A DNA stretch of 64,000 nucleotides from Branchiostoma lanceolatum (lineage: Eukaryota > Chordata > Leptocardii > Amphioxiformes > Branchiostomatidae), in contig NC_089722.1 of NCBI RefSeq assembly GCF_035083965.1, positions 22,127,142-22,191,141 of the forward strand, given 5' to 3'. A program made the position numbers and the translations under genes. Under the pieces are notes generated by a model. It searched no databases and was not told the origin of the DNA. It saw nothing but the letters and a program-made list of their open reading frames with translations. Shown piece after piece: positions 42,801 to 54,635 of this stretch. Position 1 is the first letter of the stretch, and the number at the start of each line of letters is the position of its first letter.

Positions 42801-45800
42801 CCTTGGGGGGAGTCAGTCTCGTCCTCTAACAGCCGAGGTAAGGACGGGTTGGGCTGGCTGTGTCGCCACTGCGGATTGGCTGTCGAGGCTGGGTTCTTCT
42901 CCCTGTAACAGTGAGTAACATTTTTCAAACAGTTAGAAGGCAGAGAAGTTGTCGAAAACTATTCTTAACGATGTTCATATGTTACTTTCAAAGAGGATGG
43001 CTTTAGAGGTGAAGTTGGCTGTCATGACTTGAAAGTAGGACCTCCTTAACATGTCAATGTTTTCAGAATGCAAAAGTCTCTCCTTTCGTATTTCAATCAC
43101 TTCTACACATGAGTACCTGGTTGCAAGACAAGGTCTGACATTATCCATTGCTATATTTACCTTCGCCGAGAAGGTTATGCAGAGGGTAGCGTTTGTCTGT
43201 CTGTTTGTTTGTCTGTTTGTAGTGGCACAGGATAACTCGAGAATGCCTTGATGGATTGTCTTGATATTTGGTATGTTGGTAGGTTTTGATGAGACCTAAA
43301 AACGATGAGATTTTGGGCCCCCTAGCGGCTTCTTACGGTACTGCAGCGGAACTTCCTGTTTTGATATCTCGTGTTCTGGACATGCTATGGAACTTATTTT
43401 TGAGTGGTAGATAGATCTTTGGACAGAGAGTAAGTGGTGTGGGTTTGGGCCCCCTAGCGGCTTTTTTGGAACTGCAGGAGCAGGTTTTGCGTCTGACTTT
43501 GAAAGGGAATAACTCAAGAAGGGCTTGATGGATGGTAATGATTTTTGGTAGGTAGATAGCTTGAGTGATGATGTACATGATTAGACACTTCTTATTCAAA
43601 TCAGTATCTAATTTGCATAATTAATGAGGAAAGTTTATACATCCGCCAAATTCCATGATAGGACTCTGAAACATGTGACATATGTAACTGAGGAAGAGAA
43701 AAATATTAATTGATATGAACTATGCAAATAAAGACCTCATTTGCATAATTAATGAGAAAATACTATAACATGATGGCCTTGATGGATGGTCATGATTTTT
43801 GGTATGTGGATAGCTTTTGTGATGCTTAGTATGATTGGACGATAATTATGCAAATCAGATTCTAATTTGCATAATTAATGAGGCAACTTTAAAAATCCGC
43901 TTTGTTCCATGATATGACAATTCAAATTGTAACTGAGGAAGAGAGGACTGTTGATAGATAGAAAATATGCAAATGTGGGCCTTATTTGCATACTTAATGA
44001 GTAACCTCTATTATTCCACACTGGCAAAAGACGGCAATTTCACACATTTAATCCTTTTTTGTGGCATCGGGACGTTATGTGAATGTGAACATCGTTGAAT
44101 CAAATTATGCTTATAAGGGCCTCATTTGCATAATTGATTATAAATTTGTTCAGCTCATACTTTGGACATGTTATATTTTAAGACAATGAACTGGTATGAT
44201 TTATGATTGATGAGAAACACTCCTAATACGTCAGTCATAAAGGTTAAAATCATTTGGCGAAGGTATGAGGTCGTGGAACTCTAGTTTGTCAATATAGCAG
44301 ATCATAGAAAACATGCTTTTAAGTATGCAGCCACACATACATGTACATGTACAGTATCTGTACATTTATTAACATTTACAACAAGGTAAATGTATTAGAA
44401 CCTTCCGAGCCCTCACAAACAATGACATTTACTTACTCCTCCTCCTCTTTAGGACTGGAAAGCATGTGTGAAGAGGAACATATGCGATAATATAACATGA
44501 CAGGTTAAGAGTGGGGCAAGAAAGAGAGGTGGAGATACACATCCCCAAGTTGAACCAATCACAAACTTGTCTATAGAAGCCAAAAAGTTAAGCTAGTTAA
44601 AATCCATCCTACACCTTTCGGTGTATAGCCCAGTGGCCATCTCCATTTCTAGACATGTAGCTCTTGGGCACCACAGTTGTGCAAGCACTAGATAGTCCAC
44701 TGGAACTGGTGTCTGTTCAACTACTATACTCAAAACTGTTGAGTGCTAAGCAGAGTGCAAAGTAGTATGCAAGATTTTGCATGCAAGATGTCAGTCTATA
44801 ACAAAATTACCTCTAGCACACTGAAGTAACCATTTGGCATCCAATTTCCTATTGGTTACAAAGTTAGGCAGCAGGGAGAAGGTTAATTCCCTTACCTGAG
44901 TGTCACACCGTGCAGGGTCAGAGGTGAGACTTGTGCGGGCGGTACGGTTGCCGTGGGCGATGGTGGACTCTGAGACGCCACGTTGAAAGACTTGACCAGG
45001 TTTTTAACGTTGATGGGGGAGGCATTGTCTGGTCTCTTCACACCTGCTCCCTGTCTGTAAAAGAAAAGCATTAAGAGTTTTACCTGGTGACTAGCACCGA
45101 GTATGAAATAAGTGTCATATTTTGAAGTTTTTGGACAGCTAACAATAAGTAATATGCTATAATTGTGACCCTGACACATGTCCATACTACCATTAAAACT
45201 TAAATGATAAAACTGCTCCCTGTCTGTGAAAGCAAAGTACAAAGAGTTAGACCTTTGACCTTGTGACTAGCATCAAGTATGAAAACCATTTTCATATTCT
45301 AAAGTTTTTGACAGCTAACAATAAGTAATCTGCTATCCTTGTGACCTTGACACATGTCCGTACTACACTCCTCCATAAAACTTTGATGATAAAACTGCTA
45401 CATTCTAACTAACAGAAAAAGGCAAAAGGTTACCTAAGAGCTGACAGGTCCTTCTCCACAGAGGCTAGATAGTCCTGCACCCTGCCCTGTATCTGTGGAT
45501 CCTTCTGTTTGGGTGTGGTCTCTCCACTGCTGCCGGGACTAGCTGTGATGGGTAAGAACAAGACAAAGAATCATCAGAATATAGAGGATGAGTCATTTCA
45601 TTAAAAATTTCTATTATCAAATTCAACATATTTGAATAATCTTATAGTTGGTCTTCTTCATGACCTCAGCATACCTATTTTCTATGTCATAACAACACCT
45701 CCAAGAAATATCTATAGTTTCTCGTATGTCTAGTTTGATTGTAGTTGATTATGAAAATACGGTTTTGATTAACATTATACATGTATGTGTCCATTGATCA

Positions 45801-48800
45801 CTTCCATGTCACTCTATGGTAAACACAGACAACAGACAGACCTAAAACCTAACCATAAATTAGTAGTCGCTTCCATTAACCCCGGACCTGTCATGTTCCC
45901 ACTCACTCCCTATACTGAGCATATTCAAATAACTACATGTACACACACACACAGAAGAACATAACAAACAGAAACACCTAAAACAAAGCCTCTGTACAGG
46001 AAGGTAATGACCCACCATGGACACTGTGTAGTCTCTGTTTCAGCTCGTTGTAGTCCTTCTTCAGCTGCAGCAGTTCCTCCTGAGCCTCCGTTCTCATGTC
46101 GTTAGCGATGACGACCGCGGTCTGCAGGTCGGCCTGGAACTGTCGCCACTCCTCCGCATCGGTCTCACGCTGTCGCTGAGCATTGGTCAACTCTTGCTCC
46201 AGATCACCCTGGAAAACCAATTATGTTAAGGACAAAACAGTTCACGAACACAGAATCTACATAAATATAGAATACTATACCATATAGAATACTATACCAT
46301 ACCACCCAAGTACCAGCCTGACTGCCGATTGGATCAATTTTCAACAGCGACGCACATGAACCCGGCGCAATGCATTGGAATTATTTGATAAAAGCCTGTG
46401 CAATATAGTAAAGCACGGACCAGTCAAGAACACATGTATGGAACTTTATCCTGGCCAAGGTATGACATAAATGTGACACGTGCCAACACATGGAAAGTCT
46501 GAAGCGGCCTGACTGTCATTGAAATCCCTCAAAAATAACTTACTTTTTGCTGCTTGAGGTTTTTGATGGCTCCTTGCAGTTCGGAGATGAGGATGGAATC
46601 TTGTCGCTTTTCGGAGACATGACTCTGCGCTGTCCGCTCAAGCTCTTCGGCCGACTCACGCAGACCAGAAATCTCATCATCCTGAGGAAGAAAATCACAA
46701 AATGATTATTTATCACATTCAAATTATGATTCTATCATCTCAAGAAACAAATTGAGTGACAAAAGGCTCAAATTCAGAGCCACAGTCAAATGCTGTATTG
46801 ACCCAGCTAATTATAACCAGGCTTTTATGAAAGAGATGGTGTAGGGAAATATTGTCATAATCCTTTGGAAAAAAAGAATGCTTGTAACTGTTAAACAGTA
46901 ATAAGCAAAAATATTGCAGGCTTAACTCTGATATGCAAATGAATGGAGTATATAGATAAACATAGGACTCTAAATTCAATGCCTAAGACACAAATTATCA
47001 CAAATGATAATTACAATTTTAAGTGTGATTTTTACCTTCATTCTAACTTCAGCTGTCATATGATCCAGCTGGAATTTCAGGTCTCTGATGTCATCATTAG
47101 CACATGTCCTGTCAGCCTCGAGTTTCTGCACCCTGTCCTCGAGTCGAGCCAGCTCTCTGCTCTTCTTCCCGAGCGACCGTTCCAGCTCCGCGCACCGCGA
47201 CTTCGCACGTTCCGCTTCCACCTGTGCATTTCCTATCGCGCTGTCTATCACGTCCTGGGATTCTGGAATGTCCGACGGTATCGTTGCGGCATCCGCGCTC
47301 GCCGTAGCTTGCCCGTCCTTCCCTCTTTCCGAGCTTGACGAGCTTGATCGTCGTACGCGTCTCATAGCCTCCCCAATGATTGGACTAGCGGGAGCGCTGA
47401 GATGAGACGTAGATGTGGACTTCTCCAGTTTGGGTTGCTTCTGGGCGAGAAGAGTCTTCAGCTCGTCCACCTCTGCTCGGCTCTGCTCAAGTCGCTCAGT
47501 CTGCTGGCGTAGGGACTCCATGATGACAGCGTTTTCTTTTTGAAGCTGTTCGTTCTCGGAGGAAATTTCCTCAACAGTCATCTGTTGTTCAGTCAGCTCC
47601 TATTAAAACAAGAAGTCAGTGAAACAGTCAGTGAAAGTTAATTCAACGCAACTTGTAAAATTGACTCTAATAGCTGTCTGTTTCTAAGTGTTGAAGAGAA
47701 GAAATATTTTGCCTGAAGATTAGATTCTCTGGAGTTGTGTTTTAACCCTCTCCCTGCTGCCTAACCACATAATAAATACAAAGTTGGTGCCAAATGGTTA
47801 CTTTAACAGACAGAAGGTTAACATACTGAGAAAACAGCAGCCGACTGTGAATGATGATGACTATGTCCATGGTTGTTCTTGAACTTGAATTCCAACTTCA
47901 ACATCACATAAGATACCTTTAAGTTGAGGTTTAGCTTTTCTCTTTTACTTTTTTGCCATCTCACTGATGGAATAGACTAAAGGGATGCTAGATACATGTA
48001 CAGAAAGAAAACACACACACACAAAAACTAGTTCTACCACCTTACTCTACTTACTTTTGCCCTTCACTTTTTGTCACTCTGGTGAGACATTCATATCTGC
48101 ATGTATATCATATCGAAAGAGCTGCAGAAACCAAAACAATCAAACAGACACACTGAAAATTATACCTCCGAACCCAGAAGTGACAAACAAACAAACAAAC
48201 AACATTTAACAGACAACAAACGGACCTGAATGGTAGCCTCCAGCTCCTCGCTGACGCTCTGTTGGTTCTCCTCCATGGCGATGATCCTCTCCTGTAGATC
48301 GACCATGGACACCTCGCTGCCGGTCGTGCAGTCCGGCATGCTCCCACTGCCCAGGAGGTCGCCCGAGTCCTGACTCAGGTTGTCGGGCGTGTCGCTCCTC
48401 CCTCCACTCAGGTTAGCCTCCACATCGCCCTGGAGTAGATCCTCCATGGAGCCTGGGGGGAGGGGGGCATGTTAGGTATGTATAACATTTAAAGTCAGGT
48501 GATTTACATTGATGATGGTTAGACACCCAGGTAATAAGATACGCCAAAAGACAGTTACTTAAGCAATTGAATATAACTTTGAAATAGTCAGCATCCATTA
48601 TCTTTCGTCAGTGACTAAAGGCAAGTCAGGCTTAAACGTCTGTTTCAAAATTATATCAAAATTGAGTTGCTTGTCTTTTGGCGAGTCAGGTAATTTGTTA
48701 TAACATGTACAGTCCAAACTGCCCAAGAAGACCACTCGGGGGACCGATAAAAATCTGGTCTATGTAGACAAGTGGTCACTATAGACAAGATTCTTAAATG

Positions 48801-51800
48801 CTTGTGCCAAAATCATCTAAGATACCATCGAAAAGTAGTCACATTGGCCAGGTGGTTCTTATGTAGAGGTGGTCACTTGCACAGGTCTGACTGTATATTG
48901 TATCTCAGAGTTTTAACTATTGTGCCTTTTATATATTGTACCTACACTATATATTAGGAGCAATATGCTCACCAGCATTTATTGGTTTGTGACCATAATC
49001 TTATTAAGACCTACCGTTATCCAATGGTATCAAAGTACTATTACCTTGTATACTTTTGACAAATCATAACAAGATATGTTTGAATAAATGCTGGAGGTTT
49101 TATCTTAGTAAAGTCAAGTCAATGCCTTAGTTCATGTAGGATTCCCTTTTTTCTTTTGTGTAATCGTATCATTGATTCTCAGTATTATTAGCTGCTAGGC
49201 TGGCAGTGCGTCACTTGATGGACAATGATGAACAGCACTGAGGTATGTATTGGCTCCACACTTGACTAAAGAGGGTGACAAAATTAAAGACTTTACGGTA
49301 TACAAACCTGGGGAGGAACTGGAAGCACTCAAAGGCCCCCCAGGCGCTGCAGGTGCACCCTCGACCACGCTCATCATGGAGGAGGCCTCGGCACCTGTGG
49401 CGCCTTGTTGCAACAACAACAACTCCTTTTCTGCATCAGTCTTCTGGTCCAGTGACAGACCCAGGGCACTGAGTCTTTCCCTCAGGAGACGATTCTGTGG
49501 GGATAAACAGACGCTTTTAAAACTGAAGATAAAGCCAGCATCCTTCCAGTCTTGTAAATATGATATTGGGAAATAACTGCCTTCAGATTTGATAAAAATA
49601 GGCGGAGAAAAGAAATCATACAGGAGCTACTCAAGGCGCAACTGGATATGACTTTGGAAACATAGCTTCCACTGACTGTTTCCAAAATCATATCCAGTTG
49701 CTTGAATAGCTCTACTAGTATCTTATTACCTGGATGTCCAACCTACATTGACATATCAATAGGAATCATCTTTTTGTGCGCAGACAATGTCCATTCAATC
49801 ATGATAGGCTTATCATCTACATGCATACTCAAATACTAAAACAAGCTCTCATGATTTAATTGTAAGAATAATCTATTAGAAATCTCCTACCTTCCTAAAA
49901 CTACCCTTGAAAGCAAAAATTTTGGAGTGACTTCACCAAAATACAGTACCACTCGTCACAATGACATGAAACCAGTTCATGAATTATGGACAGTGATATG
50001 GTTTTGCTCATTAGTGTAATCTGATATGCAGATGTCCAAGAGAATGTCCCGACCAAATGCAATTACCATCCATTACTGCTTATTTACATAAGGTCATTCA
50101 ATGGTGAATGCTGTGTAATACTAGGAAATGGGTTAATAATGAATTTTGCTTTCAAAATACAGAACAAGCACCAATAAATAATCTTGATCAGGAAATTTGG
50201 AATCAAAAAAGGGCTTAATATTTTGATAAACATATCTCCAATTATGTTTTCTTGTCATCTTTGCTTTTTGTACTGCAATCATAACTGTTAAATTTCTTTT
50301 ACTCTTTTCAAGGCTGAAAAATTGCTGAACGAGCTTTAATTAAATCAGAATGACTGAGATTAAATGATAAGATGAAGATATATTTGCTGAGGTTTTCAAA
50401 CAGGAATTCCAGTCCCACCTCGCCGCGGAGTCCCGTCAGTTCCTGGCTGATGGTCTGGTTCTGCTGTTGTAGCTGTTCGATCATCTTCACGAGGGTCTCG
50501 TGTACGCTGTTCCGCTCCTCGCCGCTCGTGGCGGGGCCCTGTTCCACCTGCCGTTCCAGCAGCAGCCGAACCTGTCGCAGCTCCTCCTTCAGCACGTCCA
50601 TATCGATCCGCGACGCGACCGGGCGGGTGGTAACCTCGTTATCCCTCCCCGAGGAAACACGTGTGGGAGCCACGGGCTGCACCCTCTTGTCGCTGGGACG
50701 CGACTTGGACGCTCCAGTCTTGTCTTTCGAAAGTCTTCTGGAGCTGCTGTCTGACTTGGTCCTCTCCTTGGGCAGTTTCTCCTTGGAAGCGTCTGTTTTT
50801 GCTGCGGTTTCCTTGGCTGCAACGCTCTTCTCCTTAGTGTTTTCTTTAGTTGTGACTGTCTTGTCCTTGCTGCCGCCATTTTCTCGGGCGGGAACATTTT
50901 TCTCGCGGCATCCGCCGTCCTTTGCTGAAGTGGAGGATGCATTTGAAGAGCTGCTGGTTTTCCTGGGAGCTACTGCAGTGGCAAGGCCTAGAAATGTACA
51001 GGAAAAAGCTGTTGTAAGTGGACTCTATTCCTTGTGACTGAAAATGGTGATACATGCAAATGTACTCCTTTACATGTAATTTCAGCTAAATAACATTTGA
51101 AGTACAAATTTTCACTTGAAACTGAACACATTTTCACCAGTCCCTGTCTGTAACTTACTTCTTGCAAATGGAGCACCATCCTTTGAATGAAGATCACCAC
51201 AAGCATCCATTGTCCTTTTCTCTTTCAAAATCAATATCTTACTCGATAACCTTATTCTAAACATTTATCCATAGTGTAGTAACAGTCAGGGTCCAAACCT
51301 CCAAGTTGATTCTGGTTCACAGACAATTATTCTTACAGAAAACTGCCACATGGACGATGAAGTATGTGGCAAAACTAGATGTCTAGTCCTTTTGAATGCA
51401 AACCTAAAGTGCATTGACCAGGAGTAGCAGCTGGTAGTTCAGACCGTACGTCATTCTAGTACATAAAAGGACAAAGTTTACATGAGGATTCTAAAGGATG
51501 ACTCTCGTATCTTTTTTTGTTACAGGTTAGACTAAAGCTAAATAGAAAGCTTACAGGTTTTACTGGGTATTCAGAACAGTTATTTTCTTTACGTCATGCC
51601 ATTTCAAGTGGTCTTTAACCAAGTGTTTTTCATACTAGAATCATATGCCCCCTTCATTCAGAAAATTTCCTTTTGAAGTAACTGTAGTTGGCTCAAGTTG
51701 AAGATTTGGCATTTTTGGGGGTCTTTTCTCATTCAACCACTCCAGTTGCAGGTGACATCATCTCATCTTGTTCTTTGTGCTTGAAAATCCATCAAAAGGT

Positions 51801-54614
51801 ATTGGACAAATAAAGCAAGTGAAAGCAGCTGCCTTTGACCATGAGATTGACATTGTTTAGGGCCATTCCATTTCACAATAGGGGAGGAGGGCATTTCGAT
51901 ATGAGGAGGAATTCTTAGAGTTAGAGATGGTAAAGTGCAGGAAGAAAGGGGAAGTTAGTAGACATAAACTGTGTTGTACATGAACAGTCAGTATAAAAAA
52001 TACACACAGGGAAATCGTCTGCCAGCTACGACACCCAAAACCCCCACCCACACCACCACTGACAGATATTTCAGGATTTCTGGTGGCTCATCATGCTGAG
52101 AGGGTTAAGGATCTGAGGTTAACTCAATGTAATGTGAAATACCTTTGGGCGATTGTACTTAGACTAAACAAGCTCTTACAGACGGCTGCCAAAAAAAAAA
52201 GTTCAAGAGGAAGGTCGAGTACCTCTTCCAGTGATTCTGCTACATGTTTTTCTGGCAAAGTGGTGCTGGTGAAAATATCAAATTTAACTAGCTTTAATGT
52301 CAAGTTTGACGTGAACTAGTGCAAATAGAGGTAGAATCTACACTCTAAAGTACAGTAGAATCCGCTTAACTGCACACCCCATTTGCCAGCGTATTTGGTG
52401 CAATTATCCGGCTAGTGCAATTATGCGAAATTGCCCAGCTGGACGGGTAGTACACAGTATCATACAGGAGGTGAATACTTTATAAACCTCGATGTGCTGT
52501 ATGAACTTGTTTGCACGCATTTAGATGTTAGAAAGCTTTCGTTATACAGGTTCAGTGCGGTAACACCGTAGATTCCACCTCTTGTTAGGGCCACGTTTAT
52601 GTATTAAAACAGTAAATTTCAAATTCTCAGGAAAGACGTCTCAGGACACAGTGAGTGAAATCAGTAAGCGCCAGCAGCAGTATGTGAATATAGCGCTGCC
52701 GCGAACCTAAAACCGCCGACAACACCCCATGTCATCCGCGAAATTAAATCCCCACGAACTTAAATACATTCACAGTAATAAGACAGTGTACAGATAGAGA
52801 CCAATCTTTATTGAGTACAGCATGCTGTCTGTCAAAACGCAATACCGCCTTTGGCAGGCGTGCGTCTCTTTATGCTGACGACACGCCCCGTGACCCGCCC
52901 AGGACCTCCCATACGATCGCTATCAACGTGATTGTCAATGGAGACCACCTTCCTTAAAGTTTGTAAGTGAAAACAATTTTAGACAAATCGGCGGTATTGT
53001 GCCTCTACATAGGCACTTATCGGCTCATTTGTACCGCGTTTGCCGATTTTAGCGCACCTTTTTAGTTAACTTGTCGAGGATTTTTGAAACATTTTGGTGC
53101 AATTATCCGGCATTGGTGACCATGCGCGGTGCAGATATGCGGAGTCACTAACAATGCAGTGAATGGGAACCGGTTTGGGATTTTGGGATTCGGTGCAGTT
53201 AAATGGAATGTGCGTTTATCCGAGGTGCAATTAAGTGGCTTCTACTGTACAGTGCTGTACTTTACTCACCTTCTTCAGGAGAGTCGTTATCTTCTAACAT
53301 GGTTGCACAAACAGAATTGTCCAGATGAAAATTATCATCAGTATTCAGTACATTTTTGTACAATCACAAAGCAAATGAAATATATCAGCAAATTAAAATT
53401 CAGAAAACCCACATTCAGGAAACAACATTAAATGCAATGATTTACTGCTTCCCACACAATTTGTAAGACTGATCTACTTTATTTAGAGCATGGCTACGTA
53501 TATTTGGTGGGTGGTTGAATTAAATGTAAATAATGAGTTAGGTACATTTTTTAATGTACATGTACCATCGTCACTGTGCTGTAAGTATGTATTGGCAAAA
53601 GTCTCAACTTCTAAAAGTTGTTTGATGATGCCTACAATAAGTACAGAGAATTCTGTATAATTTGTAATGAACTACCCCCATGCAGACCCCCAAAGTGTGA
53701 CAGACAAAAAAAAACATAAATGGCCTAAGGACAGGTATTCAAATGTCAGTACCAATTAGATACACCAAACTAAAACATGCAACCCATCAGGTTTCCAATA
53801 CATATCCAAATCCGCCTGACTTTTGACATAATTAATAACGTGACAGATCAAGGACATTATAATGTCCTTGGACAGATGGAGTCAGAGTAGTTTGGCTAGA
53901 AAGGTATAATTACATCATATGTACTGCCATGTGATTGGTTACATCATATGTACTGCCATGTGATTGGTTACATCATAAATACTGCCATATGATTGGTTAC
54001 ATAACATGTACAGCCAAGTGCCCAAACCTTCCTGCCAGATAATGAGGTTTAGGTTCTGCCAACAAAAGTGGGGGAAGGAAAGCTGGGACCAAAAGATAAA
54101 CCTTACAAACAACACTGGAGGAAACAGGATAATGTCACGATAAGATCTAAAAAAGTGATGGTAGCACTAGTAATATACTAATAATTCTTAGGCTACTGGT
54201 TTGAAGCTGGGAATACTTAATGTCCAAATACAGTATAAATTGGTGTCTCATATTCAACAATCTGAAATCATACAATTTGCATCTGCAAAATATGTGACTC
54301 TCACATGAAAAGCAACAACAAAGTAAGTAGACACAAAACTCACCCAGACTTGACTTTGGCCTGGCTGGGACCCTCCTGGAGGAAGCTGTTGGGTCGTCTG
54401 CCAGGTGCTCCTGACTGCGGCTGAGGTAGTGTCTGCTCCTGCTGATCACAGCTGCACTGCTGGTCACCTGGCCAGGTGTCGACGACGACCGCGCTGCTGA
54501 CGCCATCAAGTCAGACCTTCCCACGCCGCGAAAGCTGCCTACGCGACTACCCGCCAGGCTTGACGGAGGCCGAAAACCGGCGGACGTCCCAAAAGGCGGT
54601 CTGGATCTCTTCAT
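39892..54614 (-). CDS. SPECC1L: Cytospin (SPECC1L/SPECC1-type), coiled coils plus calponin-homology domain
   Basis: Seventeen minus-strand coding exons: 54344-54614, 53270-53293, 50419-50987, 49308-49494, 48226-48452, 47036-47599, 46544-46681, 46016-46208, 45434-45542, 44896-45054, 44437-44454, 42742-42902, 41952-42120, 41209-41332, 40744-40860, 40511-40570, 39892-39984. Every junction is GT-AG and phase-consistent; the total is 3183 bases, 1060 residues. Residues 1-240 are Ser/Lys/Arg-rich, coiled coils lie at about 255-310, 400-475 and 560-720, a Ser/Pro linker follows, and the CH domain is about 945-1055 ([44 protein letters not shown]). [18 protein letters not shown] is diagnostic of cytospins. 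These proteins link actin and microtubules in adhesion, cytokinesis and craniofacial development. Human SPECC1L has 1117 residues; this is slightly shorter, mainly in the central coil. Whether it is the single pre-duplication orthologue of SPECC1L and SPECC1 is inference. Confidence 0.95.
40091..40170. repeat. 80-bp MITE-like repeat, copy 1 of 3
   Basis: Begins TTAACCTTTAGCACACTGAA and ends CAGCAGGGGAAGGTTAA, so its tips are inverse complements over 8 bases. It matches 44808-44886 in the same orientation and 47742-47821 inverted. All three lie in cytospin introns. Confidence 0.7.
43156..44180 (+). repeat. About 1-kb dispersed repeat rich in POU octamer cores
   Basis: The head CTTCGCCGAGAAGGTTATGC and a GTCTGTTTGT run are followed by GGCTTGATGGATGG and GGCCCCCTAGCGGC blocks. 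The tail then repeats ATTTGCATAATTAATGAG at 43611, 43739, 43865, 43984 and 44124, spaced about 120-140 bases, with inverse ATGCAAAT cores between. It lies in a cytospin intron. Copies occur at 9603-10066 (inverted) and 62937-64000. Confidence 0.85.
44437..44454 (-). CDS. SPECC1L: Cytospin 18-bp microexon
   Basis: The acceptor (ctctt..gctttccag) and donor (gtaagt) bracket 18 bases with phase 2 on both sides, adding Ser-Pro-Lys-Glu-Glu-Glu and completing a split Arg/Ser codon. Skipping it leaves the frame intact, so it could be a cassette exon. Confidence 0.75.
44808..44886. repeat. 80-bp MITE-like repeat, copy 2 of 3
   Basis: Same blocks as at 40091: CTAGCACACTGAAGTAACC, ATTTGGCATCC, GGCAGCAGGG, AAGGTTAA. 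It lies next to cytospin exon 10. Confidence 0.7.
45044..45394. repeat. Intronic tandem duplication that copies a splice acceptor
   Basis: The segments 45044-45212 and 45213-45394 align along their length: CTGCTCCCTGTCTGT, GTGACTAGCA, CAAGTATGAAA, GACAGCTAACAATAAGTAAT, GACACATGTCC. On the minus strand the first 11 bases of cytospin exon 10 and its acceptor are thereby duplicated inside the intron. Use of the upstream copy would meet a stop after nine codons. Confidence 0.8.
47742..47821. repeat. 80-bp MITE-like repeat, copy 3 of 3 (inverted)
   Basis: Reads TTAACCCTCTCCCTGCTGCC at the left and AAGGTTAA at the right; it is the inverted relative of 40091 and 44808. Confidence 0.65.
48710..48893. 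mobile_element. 184-bp TA-flanked MITE
   Basis: Flanked by TA on both sides. The tips CAGTCCAAACTG and, inverted, CAGTCAGACCTG pair, followed by GACCACT / GACCACC. The TA duplication and CAGT tip suggest a Tc1/mariner-pogo relative. It lies in cytospin intron 4. Confidence 0.7.
49624..49712. repeat. Near-perfect 89-bp hairpin in a cytospin intron
   Basis: Arms 49624-49662 and 49677-49712 pair over about 36 bases (GAGCTA, TCAAG, CAACTGGATATGA, TTTGGAAACA) around a 14-base loop. Confidence 0.8.
50988..52352. other. Cytospin intron 2, right part
   Basis: Apart from the transposon at 52353 I see no exon or defined repeat. Confidence 0.4.
52353..53247. mobile_element. 895-bp pogo-like element with TA duplication
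   Basis: TA at 52351-52352 and 53248-53249. The left tip CAGTAGAATCCGCTTAACTG and the inverted right tip CAGTAGAAGCCACTTAATTG match at 17 of 20. The tip closely resembles the published pogo terminal repeat pattern (CAGTA..TTCGCTTA). No transposase is encoded. Additional GTGCAATTATCCGGC-type repeats lie near both ends. Its right end is 20 bases from the donor of a cytospin microexon. Confidence 0.85.
53270..53293 (-). CDS. SPECC1L: Cytospin 24-bp microexon
   Basis: The acceptor (gcaaccatgttag) and donor (gaag|gtgagt) bracket 24 bases, phase 1 on both sides, adding the acidic peptide EDNDSPEE. Exon 1 can join exon 3 directly in frame, so inclusion is optional. It is supported only by splice signals and phase. 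Confidence 0.55.
53911..54017. repeat. 29-bp tandem repeat with CCAAT cores
   Basis: About 3.5 units start at 53911, 53940, 53969 and 53998, each with TACATCATATGTACTGCCAT and GTGATTGGT, whose complement carries a CCAAT core. It lies in cytospin intron 1 after the initiator exon. Confidence 0.9.
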
Positions 54615-54635
54615 AGTGGTCTAGATGGGTGCCAC

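Noticed and set aside
44892-45242. 116-codon minus-strand frame extending cytospin exon 10 upstream
   Set aside because: Exon 10 has a good acceptor at 45055-45060 in the right phase; the extension is duplicated intron sequence.
46943-47405. Plus-strand frames over 47.0-47.4 kb
   Set aside because: Shadows of cytospin exon 6 on the other strand.
48178-48205. CRISPR-like or satellite array at the ACAA repeats
   Set aside because: A short ACAA microsatellite with no spacers.
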